Translations under genes and position numbers: made by a program
Source of the DNA: Poronia punctata
Taxonomy: Eukaryota > Ascomycota > Sordariomycetes > Xylariales > Xylariaceae
Length of the DNA stretch: 64,000 nucleotides
Direction of reading: 5' to 3'
NCBI GenBank assembly: GCA_022579005.1
Contig: MU401472.1
Span: 124,001 to 188,000, forward strand
The notes under the pieces: generated by a model
What the model was told of the DNA's origin: nothing
What the model saw: only the letters and a program-made list of their open reading frames with translations
Databases searched by the model: none
Part shown: positions 34,287-46,372 of the stretch, one piece after another
Numbering within the stretch: the first letter of the stretch is position 1
Layout of the letters: each line of letters begins with the position of its first letter

Positions 34287-37200
34287 TCACTTCGCCATGA
34301 CGTCGACATATCGCCCGGACTTCCGGGGCTTCTTAGCACCCTTTCGTGTACCCGCAGCTCCAAGAAGGTCATCGATGCTACTGGCGTTGCTGAGGCTTGT
34401 CGTCGGTCTGCTAGGTGGTGCGCTTGGAGGACCGCCAGGTAAACTAGTGTTACTCTGGTTCGAAATGCTGCGTGCCATGAGCGGAGCACCGCCGGGGGTA
34501 TTCAAACTCTCTGTTGATATGGTCTTGCTCAATCTCATCGGAGTCGTGCCGCGAGATAGCGGCGGTGCCGATATAGCGATGGGCGGTGCCGATGCAGTGC
34601 TGGTAGGCGGCGTGCTAGCGGCCCGAGGTGGCGGAGGTGTCGCCGTCTTGGCCGGCGTATTTTCTGCCCCTGGCTTTTTATTGACCCAGCGCTTCAGATC
34701 CGGATCATACACAAAGCTACTAGCTTCGCCGAGTTTAGCCTTGATAGGCTTATTCGGGAGTTCTGCGGGTTCCTTTTTGCCCCCTCCAAACCACCCTCCA
34801 AAGCCCCAGCCACTCTTCTTCCCTGCTTTGGCTTCGGCGGCCCGTTTTTCTGGCGCGTGTTAGAATAGAGTAGGCGCAGCAAATCATCGCAAAACTTACC
34901 TTCTTCTTCTGCCACTTTTCGTACAAGTTCTTCGTTTTCTCGGTCCTTTTCCTCTTTCGACTTCTCCTTGGGCCTCAAACTGGGGAAGTCGTCATCGTCG
35001 TCATCCATGAAGCTCTTCTTTTTCGGTTTATTCTCGGACGATTCATCGTTCCCCACCGGCCCTGGTTCGTAAGAAGGCGGCTCAAATCCGGACGGCTGAT
35101 ATGAAGGTGGCTCGTAGCCTCCGGTGGGGGCATCTTCCTGTGCCTTTTGTGGCTCAAAACTGTTCATCGAAGGCGGCTCATAGCCACCATAAGAAGGGGC
35201 CTGGTAACCTTGTTGTGATGCTTGATCTTGTGTCGTCGTGGACGGATAACCGTAAGCTGGGGCGGCGTCGGCTGCTTCAGCAACCTGTCCATTGAAGGGC
35301 TGGTACCCAGGATACCCGATGTCTGAAGACTGTTCAGGGGCAGAAGCTGTTGCTTGATACTGAGTAGGCATGTATGACGAAGCCTGGGGACTTAGAGGTG
35401 CGGTGGGTTGATATGCGCCGCTGGTTCCGGCAGATGTAGGAGCGTAGGGACTGCTGTTTCCGTTCGGCATATCAGAACCCTGTCTAGCGAGATCATAGGA
35501 ACTCCTCGACATATCTCCCGACGTTCGGGGCGCCGGGCTATACGGTCCGCCGGGTTCGTATGGCGAAGCTGTGGACTGAGAAGCGATTGGGGCATATGCT
35601 GAGGTTTTTTGTACAGACATGGGTGGGCTGTTACCATATACCTCAAAGTTCGACACAGAAGGAGACCGGCTGACGGTAGGTGTCCCACCGGCGATGCGCG
35701 CGAAAGGCCCAATGTCAGGATTACCTTCACCAGGGGCGCCGCCGGCGTTGTCATCGTCAGGGCCGGCTACAAACTTGCTGAACCGAGACCACATGTTGCT
35801 GGATACTTGGTCCATCTTAGGCTTAGTGATCCACGAAGACGACTCCTCGCCGGCTGCTTGCTTTAGTCTCCTCATGAGGTCGTCCACAGCCGATTCCAGC
35901 ACAGGGTTGAAATAAGGCGACTTTTTGGTCTGGGACACAATGGCGTTCCAAATACTGTCGCAATACTGAAGAGCCTTGTCCCGAAGACCATGTTCAGCAA
36001 GCACCATGGCGTGCTGCAGCTTGTACGCAGCCAGATGCGCGCAGGTGTAGGCGACGTTGGAGCTAGGTGCGAGTGACAACCCGTATTCGTACACTTCACT
36101 AAGCTGAAGCGCCTCGGTCTCCTTGGCGAACTGGTCTGCCTGACGCCGGTGGTCAGCCCCTACCAACACGAAATTGGCATTCGGGTCATCGAGGCCACCA
36201 AATGTAGCAAAGTTTCTTGCGAATATGTAACAGATATGGGCTGCTTCGGCTCTGCCATATCCGGATAGGAGATTCCCTAAAGAGCGCAGAGCTTCACCGT
36301 CTCCATGTCGCCTGTTGCTGAGTATCATACCCAGTGTCTCACGCCACTTGTCTAGCCCGGCGAGCACGTCCTGTGACGTCCCAGAAGTCGATGTGGACAT
36401 CAGCTGTAAGCCAGCTCGAGCATGCACAGGCACGAGCTCATCAACAGCTTCCTCAAAATTGCCCGACAAGACTCCATACAGAGCAGCGAGAGATTCGTTG
36501 CCGTGGCCCGGGTGGTTGACTTCCTTTTTGATAAACTCGTGAGTGACACGCCGGTAAAGTTCTGGGCTTTCCATCGAGCTCGACAGGATGAGAGCGTGGC
36601 CCCATAACCTCTTGTCGACCGCCTCCCACACGGCTTTCTCACGCTCGCCTAATAACAGGTGTCTTCGAATGAACTCGGCAGCAGCAGGATCCGTAGCGTC
36701 CGCTCTCATAGTAGATGACGGGGAAGTCATATCTGTGAGGTTCACACTTGCGGGAATTCCAGACGAAAGTTCCGTGTTGGCCGCAAGCTCTGGGGATATC
36801 ACGTCTCGCACAGCTTTATCCACTGTCGGATTCCCTTCCAAAGTACCATCATGTTCCACCAGAACCCTCAATATCTTCCATAATAACACTCGCTCAACCG
36901 CTCTCTTATCTTCGTGTGAGATTTGTTGATGGAATGACATATTTGTCGTTGTCTGTTCGAGTCCATCGATGCCGGTTGTAAGCCATGCCAGGACCTCCTT
37001 CTTTTTTGATTTCCCCTTCAAAGGACCAGGGAATTTGGACAGCCGTTCTTCCAGCGGCTGTATGTCTTTCATGTGGTTAATCTTGACCTCCCCAGGACTG
37101 CGAGTGATCTGTGGGATGGTAGAACTTATGCCGTAACGCGGGATGTCTTTTGGAAAGGTCGAAATAAACAACCCCCCGATGCCCCACGCAATACAAGGAG

Positions 37201-39988
37201 CTCCACGCCATCGCTGTAGGGGATCTAGCTCACGGCCATCCGTGGGAGGTACCAGATTAAGATGTTGAGACATTCCGCGAGCGCGTAGATTGGATTGAAG
37301 CGGCTGTGCGCGGGAAGCCTGCGGGGAAGTAGGCGCATGAGCCGACGACGGCCGCGGGGCCGATTCGGCAGCAGCCGCATTTGCCCGGTTTCCATACAAC
37401 GCGCCCGGCGACTGGGTTTGCGATCGAGGCGGTGGCACAAAGCCAGGCTCCTTGGAAGGCACATTTGCTACAGACTGTGGGGCGTAATTGGATATCGAAC
37501 GTTTGGGAGGGGAGAGCGGGTTTGATGGATGTATTCCCAATGGCGGTGGCGTATGCCTGTTTTGAGTCTGTGCCGGCGCGTATCTTGATGCCTCTCGAAG
37601 AACAGAGGGCGCTTTAGCGACAATTTCGGGCGAAGGGTCCAATGCTTGTTCTTCCTCAACCTCCTGGGTCGGAGGCAGTGAAGGTACCCTGGTCACGCGT
37701 GGCTCGTATTGGGACGAGCCACTTCGTGTCAAAGAAACCCCCCCACCACTAATAGGACTTCCAATCTTGTTCTCAGGCTTGGTGTGGGAAACTTCAAAGT
37801 GGGCAAGCGGACTTGACGTCCTAGGTTGATGGGGTAGCACGGGAGGCGGAACAGCAGAGTAAGTCCCACTCGAAGATCGCGAAATCGGTGGAGCCGGAGC
37901 AGGAGAATAACGGTTGCTAACTGTAGACTGAGGCAGAGGCCTGCTAGGAGCATCTGTCTGTAAAGACGCATATGGACTCATGCGTTCAGGCGCAACCAGG
38001 GCCGGGACAGCAGCTGCCTGTGTTGGTAGGTGCGGCTGGACTGGCGGGGAGGCTACAGGTGGAGATATTGGATGGTGAGCAATTGGTGGCCCTGGTGCCG
38101 GCCCCTGGAGATGTGTTGGGGGGCTTTGCTGGACCTGTGGGGCAGAGGTCGTGTGGCGGGAAGAAGGGCGAGGCCTAGAGGTCATAGGCAGATCTTCAAA
38201 GAAGCTGGACTTGGACTTGAGCTGGGGCGCCGGTTTCTGCGCAGCAATGCTCGACTGCTGGTTTGAATGGCTCGAACTCGGGGGCGATAAGCTTGCATTG
38301 GACCCTCCAGACGGTGGGGGGGGCTGTGAATAGGTGCTGCCACTCCTTGGTGGGGGGAAAGATGGATGTGATGGAGATGCCGCATTCACCCGGGGTAGCT
38401 GTTGCGCACTAGCCCGTTTTCTTGGCTTGACAACCTCCATGGGAAGATCGTAAGGTGACTGATATCCGCCTTTGGACTTGCTCGCGAAGCTTTGCGCTTT
38501 AGGGAGCTCCGGTTTGGGAGGTGGCAGGCCATACCCGGTAATCACGGGAGCCGTGTTCGCAGTGGCATACGGTGGGCGTGGTAGGGTCACAGGTGTTTGG
38601 GCAACCAAAGGCGCCGGCGCATACGGATTCGGAGCTGGATAAGATTGCTGCTGAATAGACTGGGGCGCATAGGGGCCGTTAGAAGTCGACGATGCAGCAG
38701 CCGGCTGTTCCTCATCCTCCAAGAATCCCTCATCATCGCTGCCGAAAATTTCTGCCGGGTCCAGTTCCTTAGACTCTGTAGTATCAGCGCCCGTGTCAAG
38801 CAGAAACCCCTCGTCATCATCATCCTCAAAGGCTGCTGCCCACTTGGCATCCAGGTCTTCAGTGCCAGTTGACACCTTAGCCCCCCCTTCTGGCGAATGT
38901 ACTGAATCGCCGTTTAAGGTCGTATTCGGCGCATCTGGTTCCTTTGACAATGTTTCTTCGGCGGGACTAAGCGGTTCGGAGTCGGCGTTCTGACCCATTA
39001 CCATGGTCGTAGATTTTCGTTGTAAGGTAGTGTCAAATGAGGTCTCTTCAGGTGTACCGGCGTTACTCTGCACCTGAGCGAAGAAGTCATCTCCAGCCTC
39101 ATCTTCTGCAAAAACACTTGTGGGATCGGCTTTTTCCTTTTCGGGGCTCGCTTCCATCTCACGAGGATCATGTTGGGGAATCAACGGCAATCCTTCTTCA
39201 TAACGCGCTTCGAATGCTTCTTGTTCCGTACCTACCGCGTCCCCGCCAACTGTGTTCTCGAAACTATTCTCTTCTTTTCCCCCGGCAATGACTGGACCAT
39301 CTCGAGGTGATACGACGTCATTTCTATCGGAGGCAACAGCGTCGGTATGTGCATCCTCGGTATCTAGATCTTGAAGAATCTCCCCAGCTTGGCTTGTAGG
39401 CGGTGGATGCGAGACTTGCTCATCCACAGGATGTTCTGGTTGAGGAACTACGGGGAAAGAGTTTGACCTATCATCCTCCGACATAAAACTAAAAGGGTTG
39501 GTCTCCGATCGCTGTATGTTCCATTCCACATCCTCGTCGTCGTTAAAGCTCACTTCATGAGCTACCGTGCGAGTGAAGGACATTGTGCTCAAGTGTTTTG
39601 AGGTATTCCTTGTCGAGGTGTGTTCCGGGAATGATGTGGCAGGTTCCTCGTCGTGTATCGGCGATTCTTCATGGTTTGCTGCCGACGCCGACGCAGTGTC
39701 CCATAGAGCGCCGCCCGACTCTTCATCGTGGTCAAAGTGGTTGGGTTCCGCGTGATGCGCATAATCTTGGCTTGCAGGTATTTCTGAGGCGACAGGTTGT
39801 TCCATTGTGGCGTCGGCCGTGTTCGCTTCGGCAGGGTCGCCCTCTGTCGCAACATGCGGATGAACGTCCCGGTCCGATGTATCGCTGGGTTCTAATTGGA
39901 CATCATGTTTGACGTGTTCGCTGTCGGCCTCGTAGTTTGGCATCTTCGCCGGGTGCCACGCGGCAGTTGGGGGGGTATCGTTATCCAT
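34287..39988 (-). CDS. sec16: COPII coat assembly protein Sec16
   Basis: Scaffold that organises ER exit sites and COPII budding. Exon 1 39988-34900, a 50-nt intron 34850-34899 (GTAAGT...CCAG), exon 2 34849-34287; 1883 residues. The junction gives [20 protein letters not shown] and then the GGWFGGGKK motif, as in fungal Sec16. The start ATG at 39988 gives [13 protein letters not shown]; there is no upstream in-frame ATG. Residues 1-900 are acidic then Pro/Ser-rich and disordered. The central conserved domain begins near residue 915 with [20 protein letters not shown] and runs to about 1400 as an alpha-solenoid (ACE1 type, Sec13-binding). The tail has Tyr-Glu-Pro-Pro repeats ([13 protein letters not shown]). 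The extreme C-terminus carries [14 protein letters not shown]. Length and order fit the family. Confidence 0.95.
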
Positions 39989-41045
39989 CAAAATGGCAAA
40001 CCAATAAACGGAAATCAAAGACGAAGAAGCACGCAACTACCGTGTGAGTCGCAGAAACACACACAAGGTCATCTAATGAAACCGTTAGCATGGTCGCGAC
40101 ACGTCAGTGACCTTTACGCGAATTGCTGACACCAAGGTCGAACAAGAGATTGCAGAGTTAAATTGCATCTTTGACGCCGACGCGAAAATAGGGGAGCCAA
40201 GAAAGCCTCAATTAAACCAACTTACGTATTTTTATACAAAGTCAATGGAGAAGTTCCAACTATAATTACAAGCCATGCTCAGCTTTTACCACAGAGTATA
40301 ATGCCACCACTTGGAGCGTGTTCTGTTATGGAATCTGAGGGCAGAATTTGCGAAATTGAAGCAGCAATAGAATGTTGGCTTGATCTGTACTCGTAATGAA
40401 ACAAGAATCGATGAAGCGAATCGATGAAGCGAATCGATGGGGGACCTGGCTTGTCGGTGATATCCACATCCCCACCCCGATACAGTAAGTGAAGCGTGGC
40501 TTGATGAACAAGAGGAGTTTTAGGTAGACTTGGCGCTATAAAAATAAAAGTAATCATACTGTACCCTGCATATTTGGATGGTGAGCAGGTACCTTCAAGT
40601 ACGCGTACAAGTACCTACTCGGGATATTTAAGCACCCAGACAAATCGTTGTGTATCTCCGAAACTTGACATTCTTCTGACCACAGCAGTAAAATTTATTA
40701 ATAAGTCATGCAGTATATTATCCATTATCTACAAGTACGTGTATCCTCCGCTGAAGAGCCAGTAATCTGGCGTGGTTGGATGTAATATACAGAGGTAGAT
40801 ACGAGTGTGAGTCTTCATCCGTTGTTATTTGGTGGCTGCCTCTACCACCAAACAGCTCGGGCGGCACTCCCTATAAAAGGCAAGAAGGCAAACCCACAGC
40901 GTCATATGACATCAGCGCAGATCACTTGTCTCGTTTAATTAGAAGAAAAGGAAACAAAAAAGGGAAAGATAAGGTTTGGTGGTGCAAAAAAAGTGGTCTA
41001 ATTAACCTGCCTCGGTAAAGTAGGTAGGTAAGTTAACATATTGTC
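39989..41045. other. intergenic, SEC16 promoter side
   Basis: About 1.1 kb between SEC16 and the oxidoreductase gene, both on the minus strand. A short direct repeat of GAATCGATGAAGC lies near 40405-40440. TACTCGTA occurs at 40388 and GGTAGGTA near 41020. No gene recognised. Confidence 0.4.
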
Positions 41046-42767
41046 CTAAAGAAACATTTTTCCTCTTGCCGAAAAACAATCTAATTTTCGTCCTTGACAA
41101 GTGGTTTGTCTTGACTCTTGAGGCCACCTTGCTAAATAATCTCGTCGTGCTCTTTCGAGTCTTTCCACAGATGTCTCGTAACAGGTCGGAATTCCCGATT
41201 TGGTAATCGGAGAGTTGTCTCTGAGGTGCTTGGCAACCGCTTTCGCACAGAGAAGTACATTGGGCATTCCGTGACCGATAAAGCCAGCACAAACGTACAA
41301 TCCCTCTTTTCCGGGCACAGAGCCGACGTGCGGTAGGTCATCTGATGTGGACTGTTATATTGGACCGTGTAACTGTTAGCGACCAACGGTATCCGAAAAT
41401 GGAGAATAAACGTCGGACCAGTGATACGAGTAGGTATTCAAAATAGGATACGGGGGAAATAGGCAATTCAGAAATGGTGAACTCACACCCATAATACCGG
41501 TCCACACATCCGCAATTTCCGTCTCTGAGCCTTCCCAGCCCACAAGGTTTTCCTTCGCCCACTGCTCAAAGAACGGGATGGCAGGTTCGATCAGGGAGGA
41601 ATCATCGTAGACTCGGTGCCAGAGCTCAAGTCGGTGTCTATAGCTGCCGGCCCCGCCGACTATATAGCTGCCGTCGGGACGCACTCCCCAGTAGCTATCG
41701 ATGGTATTGGGGCTCTTTGAAGTGACGGCTCCGGACGAGATCGGTAGCTGTCCTATATCCGCTTTAGCCACTATACGCGCGCATGTTCCTCGGGTCGGTA
41801 TGATTGCATCGCTGTACTCGGGTAGCAGCCCGCTTGTGTAGCCGTTTGTCGCAAACACGATACGTCTTGCCTTGATGCTGCCACGCTGCGTTTGCAGTGT
41901 CCAGTAACCCTCGCCGTCTGCCACTGAGGAGACGGCATGTACTGGCGTATGGGTCTGCAAATTCGCACCAGCTGCGACAGCAGAGGACAGAAAATGCATC
42001 ACCATCTTATACGGCCTTTTGATTCCAAGTCATTAGTAACCAAGCCATTGCACACGATGTCCAAGGTAACTCACCACAGCACAGCCGCAGGGTATGTATA
42101 TACTGCTACCGCACCCTTGACACCAGACTTTTTCTCTGCATCTTTGGCCCCGTAATATTTCACCTTGCTGAACGCAGGGCTGCCTTCCTCGCGCATATGC
42201 TCCCATAGCGCTTTTATGTCAGCGGCCTCGGCCTCGTCCACGAATATAGCAGACGAATCCAAAAGCCTCAAATCACAGTCGATACCATCACTCTCGATGA
42301 GATTTAGCACTGCCTTAAAGTTCTCTAGCTCAAACTGCGCGACCTCGTTAGCAACGTCTAGACCATGCTTAATCGTCCGTGATGCTGTCCCGGCGAAGAT
42401 ATCCGGTCTGAGATGTCCACCTGGAGACGTCGTTAATAAGCAACGATACCCTTGATACCTACCTGATTTCTTATTGCATATCGGAGCCGGGTATCCCACA
42501 GTACCAGGGAGACTCACCATTTCTACCTGTAGCCCCTGAGCATGCTTCTCGCGCCTCCAGGACAGTAACAGTCGGTTTAGAGTCGGGCCTATCTTTCAAT
42601 AGGTGATAAGCCAATGCCGCACCGGCAAATCCCGCCCCGATAATCACAATGTCTTGTTTACCCGGGAGCTCAGACGTGCTCTGATACGAGTCGAGCTCGT
42701 GGAGCTGAGTCCGCCAAAAGGGAACCGTGCTATGCGGAACGGGAAATGGGCGGTTCGAGTTCGGCAT
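41046..42767 (-). CDS. DAO-family FAD-dependent oxidoreductase
   Basis: Predicted 476-residue flavoprotein of the D-amino-acid oxidase/glycine oxidase fold. Exons 42767-42518, 42420-42075, 42015-41487 and 41351-41046; introns of 97, 59 and 135 nt (acceptors CAG, AAAAG, CAG). The phases close exactly. The FAD-binding Rossmann motif is IVIIGAGFAGAALAYHLL near residue 42, followed by VLEAREACSGATGRNGGHLRPD across intron 1, a DAO hallmark. RIVFATNGYTSGLLPE is the second FAD-contact stretch, and GLYVCAGFIGHGMPN near the C-terminus is the closing flavin motif. The substrate is probably an amine or amino acid by family; it cannot be told. There is no signal peptide or clear peroxisomal C-terminus (ends GKMFL). 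Confidence 0.88.
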
Positions 42768-43421
42768 GTCGAATGAACTTGGAAAGGGAATAGAAGATAT
42801 ATATTCTCGAAACAGTATTCACGACCAGTTTTGGGGATTAGGTGGATATTTATATTCACTTGTCACGACTTACCCTCTGCTATGATATTGTCGGCATAGT
42901 ACCGACTTTCTCCGCAATTAAACCGTGGTGTCCGTCAGCCACGGGTCTCTCGATCTGGTATAGGAGAGGTAAGCAGGGTCCATTATAGGTCAGGATTCGG
43001 CTTCGGGGCGGAGAGTCGGCCTCGGTGGGGTATTGAAACCGAGGTGACGAAGCAACCTCAGGACCGTCAAATGGGAAGAAAGAGACGAGGAGAAAGGGAG
43101 TAAAAGAGTCATACAAATTACATGGGTTATCGCTAGTTGCGCAACTATCAGCAAAGAATACGCGAAGTAGCTTTAAAGATCGACTGATATACGGTCACCA
43201 CGAGTATACACACAGAAAAAGGGGTTGCAGGGAGAATCAACAATAATTTTGCTCATTTCAACTCCTATGCCTCTCATGTTTATCCCAACCATTTTCTCAT
43301 GACCATTGAACTCCGTTTAGGAAGAAGCAAACCGTCCGATCAGTGTCTAAGATTCCTACGTAAACATCCGCTGGGGTATACCAAAACGCCGTTGACCATA
43401 CCGAAAGTGCCACTAAATATC
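42768..43421. other. intergenic spacer
   Basis: About 0.65 kb between the oxidoreductase gene and KIN17, both on the minus strand. No gene, repeat or RNA recognised. Confidence 0.4.
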
Positions 43422-44565
43422 TCACATCCTCTGTCGCTTATTAGATCCGCCAAAGCCTGAACTTTCGCGATTTCGTTTTCTCTCTTGTTCTTCCCGCATG
43501 ATTCGTTCCGCCTCGCTCATCTTCTTCGGTTGCTCAAAGACAGACGTCTTCTTACTTCCACTTGCTAGTGCATTTTTCTTGGCTGCCGCGAAGACGTTTT
43601 TCGGCTGCGGTTTCGCCGTCATCTTCATCGATATAGGGGCGCTATTGGCTTTCTCCGCCGAGGGACCGGCCGCCGTTTGTTCCGTCCCCAAAGCGTTCGC
43701 TTGAATATCTGGCGATTTGGTAGGCTCCGCCGCAGCAGGTGGAGTAGTTACAACAACATCGGTTTTGGGCGCCTGTTTCACTCCAAACGAAAGCTTGACC
43801 TTTTCGCCTTCCTGCCTTAATAATTTCTTTTCCGCCGTCTCTTCCGCCGCGTCATCTTCATCTTGCTTGCCGGTCTCCTTCTTGGCGCGACGTATCTGAT
43901 CCCGTAGCATGCGCTGTTCGCGTTCCTCGTCTCCCCTATCTTGCATCTCCTTGCGACGTATCGCCTCTTTGCGACGGAGTGCGTCGGGCGAATCGTCAAT
44001 CCAGGCGATGTGTAGCCCTTTATCCGTCTCTTCCACTCTACATATGCTTTCTCTTCCCAGGTATTTGGCGAATTCGGTGAGGGATGGCCATTTCGTCGCG
44101 TTCATATGCACGTGCTCCTGCGATTTTGGCGTTCAACGTCAGTTTTGCTCGTGTCTTGTCGAGGAGGGGAAAGGAGAAACTCACCTTGTTGGCAATGTAC
44201 GTTTGGTAGAAATGATTTATATGAACCGCCTTTTCGCCATGCGACGTACGTAATAACTGTACGAAGTCGCGGAGAAACTGCTTGCTGAAATCTTCGATGT
44301 GTTTCTTCGGGTCCTGGCCGAGGAGAATCATTTGCCGGACGTGACCTTCGCTCATGGTATGTTGTTTGAATCCGTTCTAAACAGTTTTCGGCAATTAATT
44401 AGTTAGTTGACAGTTATAGAAGCGGACGCGAGGGGGGGATTCGTTAATCACCTCGTCTCGCATCTGTCGCTCACAGGCCTGGCAGTAGAACCTGAGACGC
44501 TGCAACCCCTTCATCTTCATCCTTTTGCTCAGGTCTTTGACCGAGCCGGCTTCTGCTTTCGGCAT
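43422..44565 (-). CDS. kin17: Kin17-like zinc-finger nuclear protein
   Basis: Conserved nuclear DNA/RNA-binding protein linked to replication, DNA damage response and splicing (yeast relative Rts2). Exons 44565-44452, 44376-44185 and 44117-43422; 333 residues. Introns are 75 nt (GTGATT...TAG) and 67 nt (GTGAGT...CAG). The N-terminus has a CCHH zinc finger split by intron 1: FYCQACERQMRDE joined to NGFKQHTMSEGHV. The Kin17 mid domain follows (FLRDFVQLLRTSHGEKAVHI, WPSLTEFAKYLGRESICRVE, GLHIAWIDDSPDALRR). Then come an Arg/Lys/Glu coiled coil and a basic tail ending GGSNKRQRM. The C-terminal KOW domains of animal Kin17 are absent, which is usual in fungi. Confidence 0.94.
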
Positions 44566-46372
44566 CTTGGCGGAGGTGTGCTGAAGAACGGCAAATGCGA
44601 TATGTTGTTGCTATTGATCCTGAAGAGAGGATCTGCGCACTGGTTTTTTGTTTTAAGGCGCTTTTTGAGAATTGTAGATCAAGAGTATGGGAGTATGTAT
44701 TGTCAAACTACGCGTATAATAGCTTTGGTTTAGAGTCCGGGCCGGAGGTACATCGAAGGTAATTGGACCTACCTGACATCGACCTGCCCTGTAGACCGGG
44801 CAATGTGGCGTTGATAAGGCTCTTATCGCATCTTATCTTATCAGCATGGAGCATCGGCATTGGATGGGTACGTCTGTTCCCGTACCTGCAACTCACAGGC
44901 GAATCTACGTGTATTACAGTACATACTCCCGCGCTTCAATTTAAATTGAGAGAGACTGAGTGCTTATATCAATGATACATATATTAGTATACGCAAGAAT
45001 GTCAAAAAGAAGTTGAAAGTCAGTACAGCGAGGGTCCATAACAGCGGGCCGTAATTTACAGGCCATTCTTTCCACGATGGGTAATCCGGCTTATATCCGA
45101 CGTAGTACCAGAGGTATACAGGCCGATAGCATACGCGTAGTAACCGCACACGTAAACTCTTGCAAGAAAACCATAAAGCTTCTATCTTAACAAAGAACAG
45201 CATTAATTGCTTACAGAGGTATAAATAATCATACTTTGCAAGTATAGGTCATCGTCGGTGCGGCTAGCTGTCGACAGTGGTAAGATAGCCATAACAAAAC
45301 AAGGTTAAAGAAATGCATAAAGCAGCGATGCCGTTATTCGAATCGCATTTGACCCGTTTTACAAACCTAACTTGATTCTCCTATAATACATTCTGCATTG
45401 CCATGTCCCGGCTACATCGTAGTTTTGCTAGATCAAACGAAGGAACGCCATATAGGTACAAGACTCAGCAAGCCGCTTTTCTATGAAGTGATTTGTCTTC
45501 ATAGGCACGCACGAAATGATGCCCCAAAGTTAATCAACATTGGTCGATCAAGGCGTGCCATTGCGATGCTGGCGCGACGGTCGTGTATGTTGTCTTCCTA
45601 TTAAGAAAGGAGAGTCCTGACCGCCACAACGCCTGTCCGTCTACCTGGGCATCTACTCGTACAGAATGCTTGCTAGACTAGCCAAAAGAGTCTGCAATTT
45701 GCTCACCGATATACCTACCAGCATATGTTATTAGTTCAGGTATTTGATTATATTTTCTTATTCTTTACCGACCTTGGCTTTTAGATACCCAACTAACCTA
45801 CTTGTAGGTTTAATCAGATGTCGGACTACCAAAGAGCTGGGTGCCCAGCCCACTATCAAGGAAACCTTACCCCCATGTTTGCCAAGTAATACCTTCAACT
45901 TCCCTAATAGACACCCGTTTGTCAACCTTGGACAACTCATATTCAGCTGAGATCAGCGTTTGTGTAGTATTGCGTCAGACTATTGGTGCCGGCTAGCTAG
46001 GCCTAACGCCTTATTTTAACCGCGGTACAATATAGCTTCGTTGACAATGGCTCGTATAGATCTCGATACATGGATATAAATATACGGTTGAGTCCGTGTG
46101 TCAAGAGGGGCCTACCTCCTACTTACATGTAGGTACCTAGTAGGTATTGCCATCTACCTCTCAAAAAGACACTCTAGAGGTAGCACCTTCCCTACATTGA
46201 TGCATATCCAAACCGTGCAAGAGCAATAGGTTATCGGTACTTACTTTCGTTATGAGGTAGTTGATTCACAATCAAACAACCTACAAACCATTGAAACCTT
46301 TACCTACCTCCTAAGGTACTTACCGATGCTTCATAATTGGCTTTAAAAAACTTTCCCCCTTTCTAATTTATA
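44566..46372. other. intergenic, no gene recognised
   Basis: About 1.8 kb between divergent genes (KIN17 minus, synthetase-like plus). TACTCGTA at 45654; TACCTACC-type words cluster near 46110-46320, just before the synthetase-like gene. Confidence 0.4.

Noticed and set aside
34225..34863. Long plus-strand open frame (212 codons)
   Set aside because: It is the antisense shadow of the Pro/Ser-rich C-terminal exon of SEC16, whose sense frame carries conserved motifs.
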